This document shows positions 1-8,791 of a DNA stretch of 64,000 nucleotides, one piece after another; position 1 is the stretch's first letter; each line of letters starts with the position of its first letter. The notes under the pieces were generated by a model. That model did no database searches and had not been told where the DNA came from. It saw only the letters and a list, made by a program, of their open reading frames with translations. The DNA is from DASPLX01 sp035627375 (lineage in GTDB: Bacteria > Pseudomonadota > Gammaproteobacteria > Burkholderiales > Burkholderiaceae_D). Both the position numbers and the translations under genes were made by a program. The DNA lies in the NCBI GenBank assembly GCA_035627375.1, contig DASPLX010000069.1:1-64000 (forward strand). The letters run 5' to 3'.

Positions 1-3000
1 AGAGCCGGCGTCTGCATCGAACGCTCGCCAGCCATGATCGTCGCCTTGCTGGCGATCCTGAAAGCTGGCGGCGCCTACGTGCCGCTCGATCCGAATTACC
101 CGGCGGAACGCCTGGCGTACATGATCGAGGATGCCGGCATCACGCTGCTGCTGACGCAGCCGCGCGTCATGGAGCGACTGGCGCTGGACGTCAATGGTAT
201 GACATCGCTCGACGCGACTGCTTCCTTCGACGGCTATCCGGCGCATGATCCGGACGTGGCCGTGGATGGCCGGCAGCTTGCCTATGTGATGTACACCTCC
301 GGCTCCACCGGCAAGCCCAAGGGCGTCGGCATTCCGCACGCGGCGCTGACCGGCCATGTCAAGAATGCGCGCGGCTTCAATAACTTGTTGCCGGGCGAAA
401 GGGTGTTGCAATTCTCGACCTTCAATTTCGATGCCTTCGTCGAGCAACTCTATCCGGCCCTGAGCTGCGGCGCGACCGTCGTCCTGCGCGGTCCCGACCT
501 GTGGGATAGCGAAGAGCTGTATCGCCGCATCCTGCGCCATCGCATCACCGTGGCCGACTTCACGACCGCTTATTGGTTCCAGGTGATCCAGGACTGGGCG
601 GCGCGCGGCTATACCGATTACGGCGTGCTGCGCCAGGTCAGCATCGGCGGCGAGGCCATGCCGCCCGAAGGCTTGTCCGCCTGGCGCGAGGCGGGCCTTG
701 CGCATGTGCGTCTGCTCAATACCTACGGCCCGACCGAAGCAACCGTCGTGGCGACGATCCACGACTGTGCCGGCCATGTGACCGGCAAGCTGCCGAAACC
801 GACGCAAATGCCGATCGGCCGTGCCTTGCCGGGACGCCGCATTTATTTGCTCGATGCGGATATGAATCCGGTGCCGATCGGCGCGGCGGGCGAGCTCTGC
901 ATCGGCGGCGAATTGCTCGCGCGCGGCTATCACGGGCGTGCCGAGCTGACGGCCGAACGTTTCATCCCCGATCCGTTCGGCACGCCCGGTGGACGGCTGT
1001 ACCGCACCGGCGACCTGGCGCGCTGGAAGAGCGATGGCGTGATCGAGTACCTGGGCCGTATCGATCACCAGGTCAAGATCCGCGGCTTCCGGATCGAATT
1101 GCCGGAGATCGAAGCGTGCCTGCTCGGTCATCCGACCGTCCGCGAAGCGGTGGTGCTGGTGCGCGAAGACCGCCCGGGCGACAAGCGCCTGGTGGCGTAT
1201 CTGACGGCACGGGGCGAGGCGCCGGAGGTCGACAGCCTGCGTCGCCATCTTGCTGGGGAATTGCCCGATTACATGGTGCCGTCGGCCTTTGTAGTGCTCG
1301 ACGCCATGCCGATGAACACGAACGGCAAGCTCGATCGCAAGGCATTGCCGATGCCTGACTACGCTACGCGGACCGAACAAGTCGCTCCGCGAAACACCAT
1401 CGAGGTCAAGCTGGCGCAAATCTGGCGCGAGGTGCTCGGCATCGAGGCCGTCGGCATCCACGACAATTTCTTCCTGCTGGGCGGCCATTCCCTGCTGGCG
1501 ACCAGGCTGGCATCGCGCATCCGCAGCGAACTGGAGCGCGAGCTGCCGGTGCGCGCCTTGTTCGAAGCGCCGACCATCGCGCAGTTGGCCGAGCGCGTGC
1601 AACCGACTGCAGCCCAGGAGTCGCAGCCGATTCCGCAAGTGCCGCGCACCGGTCCGTTGCCGTTGTCGTTCGCGCAGCAGCGCTTGTGGTTCCTGCAACG
1701 GCTGGAGCCGGACAGCGCGGCGTACAACATGCCGGCGGCGGTGCGGCTGGTCGGCGACCTCGATGTGCCGGCTCTGAAGCAGGCCTTCGAAACCTTGACG
1801 GCACGGCATGAAACCTTGCGCACGACGTTCCGCGAGGAGGGCGGCGAAGCCGTGCAGGTGATCGCCCCATCGGCCGGCATTGCCATGCCGCTCGTCGACC
1901 TGACGGCCATGCCGCGGGAGGCGAGCGAAGCCGAAGTCAAGCGCATCATCGCCGCGGAACTGGAGCGACCGTTCGATCTCACACGCGGTCCCGTGCTGCG
2001 CATCATGCTGCTCAAGCTCTCGGCCGCCGAGCATGTCCTGCTGCTGGTCATGCACCACATCGCCGCCGACGGCTGGTCGATCGGCGTGCTGGTGCGCGAA
2101 CTCGGTGCGCTCTATGCCGCCTTCCGGGAGGGCCGCGGCAACCCGCTCGCTCCCTTGAGCATCCAGTACGCCGACTTCGCCGCCTGGCAGCGCAAGCACC
2201 TGTCCGGCGAAGAGCTGCGCAAGCAGCTGGCCTACTGGCGCGCGCATCTGGGCAGCGACCATCCGGTCCTCGACCTGCCGGCCGACCGGCCGCGTCCGGC
2301 GGTCATGAGCGGCAACGGCGAGCGCTACCGCTTCGAGATCGACCGCCAAGTGACGGAGCAATTGCATGCACTGAGCCGCGCCCACGGCGCAACCCTGTTC
2401 ATGACCTTGCTGGCGGCTTTCGACATCTGGCTGCATGCGCATACGGGACGCCTCGATCCCATCGTCGGCACCGATATCGCCAACCGCAACCGCACGGAAA
2501 CCGAAGGCTTGCTCGGCTTCTTCATCAATCAGCTGGCGTTGAAGGCCGATCTCTCGGGCAATCCGGCGTTTTCCGAATTGTTGACGCGCACGCGGCACCG
2601 GGTGCTCGACGCCTATGCGCATCAGGATCTGCCGTTCAACAAGCTCGTGGAAGCGCTCAACCCTGTGCGCAGCCTCGCGTACACGCCGCTGTTCCAGGTC
2701 AAGCTCGTGCTGCAGAACCAGGCGGAAGAATCCCTTGTCTTGCCCGGTTTGGAAATCAAGCCGCAATCGATCGAACATGAAGAAGCGGAATTCGATTTGC
2801 TGCTCGTGGTGACGGAAATGGCGGGCGGGCTCGAGTGCCTCCTGAAATACAGCACCGACCTGTTCGACCGCGACACGATCGTCGGCTTCGCCCGGCAATT
2901 CGCCGCGCTGCTTGCACGCTGCGCAAGCGAACCCTCATCCGCGCTCGATACGCTGGCGCACGCCGTGTCGGCCATGGCGCGGGAAGCGCGCGTTGCCCGT

Positions 3001-3102
3001 CAGCAGACGCTTTCCACGCAAGGCCTCGGCAAATTGCAGGCGACGCGGCGCAAATCCATTTCTCTGAATTCGACAAGTTCTTTCAAGGACGGACAATCAT
3101 GA
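1..3102 (+). CDS. Non-ribosomal peptide synthetase, 3' part (A-T-C), 5' end outside window
   Basis: This is the C-terminal 1033 residues of an NRPS; the reading frame is open at the first base, so the protein begins upstream. Domains in order are adenylation (residues 1 to about 445, with TSGSTGKPKG, YRTGDLARW, KIRGFRIEL and NGKLDRKALP cores), a carrier domain (LGGHSLL, phosphopantetheine Ser near residue 497) and a complete condensation domain (HHIAADGW at about 685) followed by a short tail. There is no thioesterase, so the chain passes to another protein, probably the NRPS at 4179. Pocket residues read by eye against GrsA are D-A-E-D-S-G-T-V-V; the acidic residues hint at a basic substrate, but I do not assign one. 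The stop overlaps the next start in ATGA, so translation is coupled. Confidence 0.95.
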   Translation, partial: RAGVCIERSPAMIVALLAILKAGGAYVPLDPNYPAERLAYMIEDAGITLLLTQPRVMERLALDVNGMTSLDATASFDGYPAHDPDVAVDGRQLAYVMYTSGSTGKPKGVGIPHAALTGHVKNARGFNNLLPGERVLQFSTFNFDAFVEQLYPALSCGATVVLRGPDLWDSEELYRRILRHRITVADFTTAYWFQVIQDWAARGYTDYGVLRQVSIGGEAMPPEGLSAWREAGLAHVRLLNTYGPTEATVVATIHDCAGHVTGKLPKPTQMPIGRALPGRRIYLLDADMNPVPIGAAGELCIGGELLARGYHGRAELTAERFIPDPFGTPGGRLYRTGDLARWKSDGVIEYLGRIDHQVKIRGFRIELPEIEACLLGHPTVREAVVLVREDRPGDKRLVAYLTARGEAPEVDSLRRHLAGELPDYMVPSAFVVLDAMPMNTNGKLDRKALPMPDYATRTEQVAPRNTIEVKLAQIWREVLGIEAVGIHDNFFLLGGHSLLATRLASRIRSELERELPVRALFEAPTIAQLAERVQPTAAQESQPIPQVPRTGPLPLSFAQQRLWFLQRLEPDSAAYNMPAAVRLVGDLDVPALKQAFETLTARHETLRTTFREEGGEAVQVIAPSAGIAMPLVDLTAMPREASEAEVKRIIAAELERPFDLTRGPVLRIMLLKLSAAEHVLLLVMHHIAADGWSIGVLVRELGALYAAFREGRGNPLAPLSIQYADFAAWQRKHLSGEELRKQLAYWRAHLGSDHPVLDLPADRPRPAVMSGNGERYRFEIDRQVTEQLHALSRAHGATLFMTLLAAFDIWLHAHTGRLDPIVGTDIANRNRTETEGLLGFFINQLALKADLSGNPAFSELLTRTRHRVLDAYAHQDLPFNKLVEALNPVRSLAYTPLFQVKLVLQNQAEESLVLPGLEIKPQSIEHEEAEFDLLLVVTEMAGGLECLLKYSTDLFDRDTIVGFARQFAALLARCASEPSSALDTLAHAVSAMAREARVARQQTLSTQGLGKLQATRRKSISLNSTSSFKDGQS

Positions 3103-4163
3103 CAAGTTCCGTAACACGTTCCGCGACGGCGGCGCCCGCGCTCGGCACGATCCGCCGCAAGGCGATCAAGCTGCAGGAAGACAACCTGGTGACAATGAAG
3201 CCCATGATCGAAGGCAGGCCGCTGCCCTTGCTATGCGAGCCCGCCACCGAGGGCGTGAGCCTGCAAGCCTGGGCCGGCCGCAACCGCGAGCTGCTCGACA
3301 GCAAATTGCTCGAACACGGCGCCATCCTGTTCCGCAATTTCCCGGTCGCATCGGCCGCCGAGTTCGACCAGTGCATCAACGCCATGTCGAGCGGTGCGCT
3401 CGAGTACCGTTTTCGCGCCTCGCCGCGCACGCAAGTCGATCCCGGGCTCAACATCTATACCTCGACCGACTATCCGGAAGACCAGAAGATCTTTCCGCAC
3501 AACGAGCATTCGTATTCGCCGGTTTTCCCGCTGCGCCTGTTCCTGTGGTGCGATATCGCGCCCGAATACAAGGGCGAGACGCCGATCGGCGACACACGCG
3601 AAATCTTCCGCGCCATCGACCCGGAAGTGAAGGAGAGATTCGCGCGCAAGAAGATCATGTACGTCCGCAATTACGGCGACGGCTTCGGTTTGCCGTGGCA
3701 GACGGTGTTCCAGACCGAAGACCGGGCGCAGGTCGAAGCCTATTGCCACAGCGTCGGCATCAGCGTCGAGTGGAAGGCGGACGGCCGGCTGCGCACGCGG
3801 CAAGTCGGCCCGGCGATCGTCAAGCATCCGCGTACCGGGGAAGCGCTGTGGTTCAACCATGCAACCTTCTTCCATGTCTCGACCTTGCCGGCGCATGTGC
3901 GCGACGCCTTGCTTGCCGATTTCGACGAAGACGAGCTGCCGCAAAACACTTGCTACGGCGACGGCGGCGCCATCGAGCCGGACGTGCTCGAACATCTGCG
4001 CGACGCATACCGCGGCGCGATGATCGAATTTCCCTGGCGGCGCGGCGACGTGCTCATGCTCGACAACATGCTGGCGGTGCACGCCCGCAACGAATACCGC
4101 GGACCGCGTCGGATACTGGTGTCGATGGCGGAGGCGTTCCACAGCAAGGATCTGGAAATTTGA
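3099..4163 (+). CDS. SyrP/TauD-like Fe(II)/2-oxoglutarate dioxygenase, probable aspartate beta-hydroxylase
   Basis: A 354-residue protein of the TauD/TfdA fold, closest in appearance to SyrP-type hydroxylases that act on carrier-bound aspartate in NRPS pathways. The iron facial triad is visible: His134 and Glu136 in FPHNEHSY and the distal His328 in AVHARNEY, followed by the Arg-rich RGPRR segment that normally binds 2-oxoglutarate. The start was set at 3099 because ATGA overlaps the upstream NRPS stop; the frame is open further upstream, but that would run deep into the NRPS gene. It sits between two NRPS genes. The second begins with a degenerate C-like domain, the arrangement known for stand-alone beta-hydroxyaspartate formation in siderophores. 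The substrate is inferred, not shown. Confidence 0.88.
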   Translation: MTSSVTRSATAAPALGTIRRKAIKLQEDNLVTMKPMIEGRPLPLLCEPATEGVSLQAWAGRNRELLDSKLLEHGAILFRNFPVASAAEFDQCINAMSSGALEYRFRASPRTQVDPGLNIYTSTDYPEDQKIFPHNEHSYSPVFPLRLFLWCDIAPEYKGETPIGDTREIFRAIDPEVKERFARKKIMYVRNYGDGFGLPWQTVFQTEDRAQVEAYCHSVGISVEWKADGRLRTRQVGPAIVKHPRTGEALWFNHATFFHVSTLPAHVRDALLADFDEDELPQNTCYGDGGAIEPDVLEHLRDAYRGAMIEFPWRRGDVLMLDNMLAVHARNEYRGPRRILVSMAEAFHSKDLEI

Positions 4164-4178
4164 AAGGTTGAATTCATC

Positions 4179-7100
4179 ATGCAGCAAACCCAAATGCAAC
4201 AAACCGATATCGAAGGCTTTCGTCCATCCGTCCAGCAAGCGCAGCTGTGGCAAAACGTCCTGCCGGAAGCGCATGCCGTGCTGCGAGCGGACATCGATGA
4301 AGCGATCGATCCGGCCCGGCTCCGGCAAGCGCTCGAATCGGCCGTCATCCGCCACGAGATCCTGCGCACTCGCTTGCACACGATGCCGGGCATGCAAATG
4401 CCGGTGCAAGTCATCGAGGAGCAGGCCGTCTTCGATTGGCGCGAAGCCGATGCGATGATGCTGTCCGCGCCCGAGGCGGAAACGCAAGAAGCCGCGATCC
4501 TGGCCGATATGCGAGCGGGCGTTAGCCGACCCGGCAAGCCCGCATTTGCCGCCGTGGTTGCAGCCGCGCTGATCCAGCATGCGCCGAAGCGCTTTCGCCT
4601 GCTGCTCGTCGCGTCGCCGGTCAATGCCGATGCGCGCGCCATGCGCTTGCTGCTGCGGGAAGTGGAGCAAGGCTGCCGGCAAGAGTCGGCGCCCGATGCC
4701 GATTGTGTGCAATACGCGGATTTCGCCGAATGGCAGCACGAGTTTCTCGCGAGCGTGGAAAGCGATGCCGGCCGCGCCTTCTGGCGTCGTCAGGTCGATC
4801 CGGCGCTGCTCAAGCTCAAGCACCCGTTCGAGCGCCGCGGCGCCGTCGCAGGCGGCTTCGCCTGTGCATCCCGGACGCGCAGTACCGATGCCCGCTGGAC
4901 CGACAGACTGCTTACCGCGGCGGCAGCCGTGGAGGCGACACCGACGGCGATTCTCTCGATTTGCTGGAGCGTCCTGCTGCAGCGGCAGCTTGGCCTTTCC
5001 ACCGTCATGCTCGGCTGGCGGCATGACGGCCGCAACGACGCCACGCAGACCGCAATCGGTCCCTATGCCAAGACCTTGCCGCTGTTGTCGCGGCAAAACG
5101 AGGACGCGACGATCAAGACGCTGGCGCATGCGCAGGATGCGCTGCTTGCCGAAGCGGCGATGTGCCAGGAAAGTTTCAGCCCTGCCGAATTTGCCGCCGG
5201 CGCAGGCGTTTCTCATCTGCCGTATGTGTTCGAGTACCGCGCAGCGTCGGCCGGGCGCGATGCGTGGCGCATTACCGATGTCGAAGCGACGGGCGAGCCG
5301 TTCGCGCTGTGGCTGGCCGTCGGCGAACCGGAACACGATGCGGCCGGTTCGGAGAACAGCGTGATCGCATTGACATTGCGCTACGACGCCGCCCGCTTCA
5401 CCGCGCAATCTGTCGAACTCCTGCTCGATCAATTCGTGACACTGGCCGAACAGGCGTGCCGGCGCATCGACGCGCCCTTGCGTTCGCTCAGCGCGTTGAG
5501 CGAAGAGCAGGGCGCCCGGCTGGCGGCTCTCAATCGAACCGAGGGCGGCTATGTTGCGCCGGATCTGCTGCACGCGCTGTTCGAAGGACAGGCCGCAAAG
5601 CGCCCGCAAGCGGTCGCCGTCGAGTTCGGCGCGCAACGGCTCACCTATGCGGAACTGAATACGCGCGCCAATCGATTGGCGCACCGCTTGCGCCGCGAAG
5701 GCATCGTGCCGGACGCGCCGGTCGGACTCTACGTCGGCCGCTCCGCGGAAGCTGTGATCGGCATGCTGGGCATCCTCAAGGCGGGAGGGGCCTATCTGCC
5801 GCTCGATCCGACGTATCCGACCGAACGCCTGGCATTCATGCTGGAAGACACGGCGGCCTCCCTGGTCTTGACGGTGGCGCCGCACGCCGCGACGTTGCCG
5901 CGGAGCAGGGCAGCGGTACTGCTGCTCGACGACGACGCCACGTATGCCGGCTGCATGACGGGACGCGATATGGAAAATCCGGTTCCCGTGAATCCTCCGG
6001 ATAGCCTGGCCTACATCATTTTCACGTCGGGCTCGACCGGCCAGCCCAAGGGCGTCATGGTCAGCCACCGCCATGCCATCCATTCGACGATGGCACGTTG
6101 GCATCATTATGATGTAGAATGCGAATCATTCTTATTATCATCCAGCTTCGCATTCGACAGTTCGGTCGCCGGGCTGTTCTGGACGCTGTCGCAAGGCGGC
6201 AGGCTGTGCCTGCCCGGCGACGACGCGGTGCAGGATGCCGAGGCGATGGGCAGGTTGATCGAGACGCATCGCGCAACGCATGTGCTGATGCTGTCGTCGT
6301 TCTACGGCCAACTGCTGGAAACGCAGCCGGCATCGCGCTTGGCGAGCCTGAAGTGCGTGATCGTCGCCGGCGAAGCCTGCATGGCGACGACGGCCGCGCG
6401 TCACCGGGCCGTCTGCCCGGAGGCGCGGCTGTACAACGAATACGGCCCGACCGAAGGTGCGGTCTGGTGCACGTTCTACGAGAGCGGAACTGAAGACGAG
6501 GAACAGTGCGGCGTCCTGCCGATAGGCGGGCCGATCGTCAATATGAGGGTCTACGTGCTGGACAAACAGTTAGCCCAGGTATCGCAGGGTGTCGCGGGCG
6601 AGATCTACATCGGCGGAACGGGCATCGCGCGCGGTTATCTGCGGCGGCCGGCATTGACGGCGGAACGCTTCGTGCCCGATCCGTTCGGTCCGCCGGGCGG
6701 ACGGCTGTACCGCACGGGCGATATCGGCCGCTTCGATGCGGCCGGCTGCCTCGAATTCCTCGGCCGCGTCGATCACCAGGTCAAAATCCGCGGCTTCCGT
6801 ATCGAATTGGGCGAGATCGAAGCCCGGCTCGCCGAATATCCGGCCGTGCGTGAAGCGGCCGTCGTCGCGCGCGCCGACAAGAACGGCGATATGCGCCTGA
6901 TCGCCTACCTCGTCGCACGCGGCGCCTGCCCGGCGATTCCGCTGCTGCAACAGCACCTGAAACAGCATCTGCCGGACCACATGGTGCCGGCCGCCTTCGT
7001 CGCGCTCGATGCGTTGCCGCTGACGCCGAACGGCAAACTCGACCGGAAAGCCTTGCCGGAACCGGAACAGTACAGCCGGCCCGCTTATATCGCTCCGCGC

Positions 7101-8717
7101 AGCGAAGCCGAAATCCTGCTCGCGCAAATCTGGTCGGAAGTGCTGGATGCGGATCGTACCGGCATCGACGACGATTTCTTTGCCTTGGGCGGCCATTCGC
7201 TGGTGGCAACCAAACTGGTCTCGCGCGTGCGCAGCCTGATGGGCCGCGATGCCGCGGTCCGTTCGGTGTTCCAGCATCCGCGTCTGGCGGATTTTGCGCG
7301 CCATGTGCTGGAGCAGGCGGCGGACGATGCCTTGCCGCTGACGGCGGTCCCGCGCAATCAACCGCTGCCGTTGTCTTTCTCGCAGCAGCGCATGTGGCGG
7401 TTCGACCGGGAGCATCCGCACAGCATCGTCTACAACGTCCCGAGCGCGGTGCGCCTGTTCGGCGAACTCGATCGCGGCGCGATGCAACGCGCGTTCGACG
7501 AACTGGTCCGCCGCCATGAGGCGTTGCGCACGACCTTCGCCTTTGACGAAGCGGCCGGGATGCCGGTGCAAATGATTCATCCGGCCGGGCCGGTGGCGCT
7601 GCTGGTCATCGACTTGGCCGACCTCGACACGGCTGCGCGAGAGGCCGGAGTGCTGCGCTTCTTGTCGGCGGAAGAACATACGCCGTTCGACCTGGCGCGC
7701 GGCCCGCTGATGCGTGCCGGTCTGATCCGTGAAAGCGAACGCGAACATGTGCTGTGGATCACGTTGCATCACATCGTGTCCGACCGCTGGTCGATGCAGG
7801 TGCTGGTGCGCGAACTGAGTATCTTGTATGAAGCTTTTAGCAGTGGAAAGCCGTCGCCTTTGGCCGAGCCGACCATCCAGTACGCCGATTTCGCGGTCTG
7901 GCAACGCCGGCATGTGCAAGGCGAGGTCCTGCAACGCCAGCTCGATTTCTGGAAAGCGCAATTGCGCGCCGATCAACCGCCGCTGCAGTTGCCCGGCATG
8001 CGGCAGCGCCCGGCGCGGCAGAGCCATCGTGGCGATACCTACCGGTTCGATATCGAGCGCGATCTGGCGCAGCGTATCCATGCGCTTTGCCGTAGCCAGG
8101 GCGCAACGCTGTTCATGACGATGCTGGCGGCATTCAAGGCCTTGCTCGCCATCCGGTCGAACGAGCGCGATGTGCCGGTCGGCATCCTGCTGGCCAACCG
8201 CAACCGCCTGGAGCTGGAGGGCTTGACCGGCTGTCTCATCAACATGCTGGCCTTGCGCGCCGACGCCGAGCAAGACCTCGCGTTTGCCGCCTATCTGGAA
8301 CGTGTCCGTGAAACCGTGCTGGCCGCGCAATCCAACCAGGACGTGCCGTTCGAGTGCGTGGTGGAAGCGGTGCAGCCGCAATCCGTCCCGGGCTGCTCGC
8401 CGCTGTTCCAGGTGCTGTTCGACGTCCATCGCGACCGCATTCTGCAACAGCCGGCCATGGGTGGACTGACGTTCGCGGATGCGCCCGAACCGCCCAGTCC
8501 GACCACGCATTTCGATCTGATGGTCGGCATCGGCGAGCGCGAAGATGGTTTGCGCGCTTCGATCGTCTATTGCACAGACTTGTTCGATGAAACGCTGATC
8601 GCGCGCCTGGCCCGCGACTATGTCCGCGTGCTCGAAGTCGTCACCGCGGCACCGGAAACGACGATCGCGAAATTGGCGATGGAAGTCGCGCCTGCCATTG
8701 CGAGGACCGGAACCTAG
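4179..8717 (+). CDS. Non-ribosomal peptide synthetase (interface-like C*-A-T-C)
   Basis: A 1512-residue NRPS. Residues 1 to about 440 are a condensation-fold domain without the HHxxxDG motif; the equivalent stretch reads SPVNADA from Ser146, as expected for an interface domain rather than a catalytic C domain. An adenylation domain follows (about 460-985; FTSGSTGQPKG, YRTGDIGRF, KIRGFRIELG, NGKLDRKALP), then a carrier domain (LGGHSL, Ser1007) and a C-terminal condensation domain whose motif is HHIVSDR at about 1196, with Arg in place of the usual Gly. Pocket residues read by eye are D-S-A-M-I-A-E-V-W; no substrate is assigned. There is no thioesterase or reductase at the C terminus, so release or a further module must lie elsewhere. 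It starts 15 bp after the dioxygenase. Confidence 0.95.
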   Translation: MQQTQMQQTDIEGFRPSVQQAQLWQNVLPEAHAVLRADIDEAIDPARLRQALESAVIRHEILRTRLHTMPGMQMPVQVIEEQAVFDWREADAMMLSAPEAETQEAAILADMRAGVSRPGKPAFAAVVAAALIQHAPKRFRLLLVASPVNADARAMRLLLREVEQGCRQESAPDADCVQYADFAEWQHEFLASVESDAGRAFWRRQVDPALLKLKHPFERRGAVAGGFACASRTRSTDARWTDRLLTAAAAVEATPTAILSICWSVLLQRQLGLSTVMLGWRHDGRNDATQTAIGPYAKTLPLLSRQNEDATIKTLAHAQDALLAEAAMCQESFSPAEFAAGAGVSHLPYVFEYRAASAGRDAWRITDVEATGEPFALWLAVGEPEHDAAGSENSVIALTLRYDAARFTAQSVELLLDQFVTLAEQACRRIDAPLRSLSALSEEQGARLAALNRTEGGYVAPDLLHALFEGQAAKRPQAVAVEFGAQRLTYAELNTRANRLAHRLRREGIVPDAPVGLYVGRSAEAVIGMLGILKAGGAYLPLDPTYPTERLAFMLEDTAASLVLTVAPHAATLPRSRAAVLLLDDDATYAGCMTGRDMENPVPVNPPDSLAYIIFTSGSTGQPKGVMVSHRHAIHSTMARWHHYDVECESFLLSSSFAFDSSVAGLFWTLSQGGRLCLPGDDAVQDAEAMGRLIETHRATHVLMLSSFYGQLLETQPASRLASLKCVIVAGEACMATTAARHRAVCPEARLYNEYGPTEGAVWCTFYESGTEDEEQCGVLPIGGPIVNMRVYVLDKQLAQVSQGVAGEIYIGGTGIARGYLRRPALTAERFVPDPFGPPGGRLYRTGDIGRFDAAGCLEFLGRVDHQVKIRGFRIELGEIEARLAEYPAVREAAVVARADKNGDMRLIAYLVARGACPAIPLLQQHLKQHLPDHMVPAAFVALDALPLTPNGKLDRKALPEPEQYSRPAYIAPRSEAEILLAQIWSEVLDADRTGIDDDFFALGGHSLVATKLVSRVRSLMGRDAAVRSVFQHPRLADFARHVLEQAADDALPLTAVPRNQPLPLSFSQQRMWRFDREHPHSIVYNVPSAVRLFGELDRGAMQRAFDELVRRHEALRTTFAFDEAAGMPVQMIHPAGPVALLVIDLADLDTAAREAGVLRFLSAEEHTPFDLARGPLMRAGLIRESEREHVLWITLHHIVSDRWSMQVLVRELSILYEAFSSGKPSPLAEPTIQYADFAVWQRRHVQGEVLQRQLDFWKAQLRADQPPLQLPGMRQRPARQSHRGDTYRFDIERDLAQRIHALCRSQGATLFMTMLAAFKALLAIRSNERDVPVGILLANRNRLELEGLTGCLINMLALRADAEQDLAFAAYLERVRETVLAAQSNQDVPFECVVEAVQPQSVPGCSPLFQVLFDVHRDRILQQPAMGGLTFADAPEPPSPTTHFDLMVGIGEREDGLRASIVYCTDLFDETLIARLARDYVRVLEVVTAAPETTIAKLAMEVAPAIARTGT
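6115..6133 (+). promoter_or_regulatory. Fur-box-like sequence inside the second NRPS gene
   Basis: The 19-mer tagaatgcgaatcattctt matches 13 of 19 positions of the classical Fur consensus by eye and lies in an AT-rich island of an otherwise GC-rich gene. The island includes two consecutive TTA leucine codons (residues 652-653). It is intragenic, so it may be coincidental or a roadblock-type site. I found no equally good match in the gaps between the siderophore genes; the main promoter of the cluster is presumably upstream of the window. Confidence 0.3.
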
Positions 8718-8791
8718 CGGCCGGGAACGCCGCAGGCAAACCAGGGAAAGTTCGAAGGAAGTTTTTAACTACAAACAAGAAAGGGAAGTTC

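Noticed and set aside
3231..6107. A long open frame (958 codons) on the - strand antisense to the dioxygenase and second NRPS
   Set aside because: It is a shadow of high-GC coding sequence on the other strand; its translation is Arg/His-rich with no domain.
1..8717. Assigning amino-acid substrates to the two A domains
   Set aside because: The pocket residues were aligned by eye only and do not match a code I can recall with confidence.
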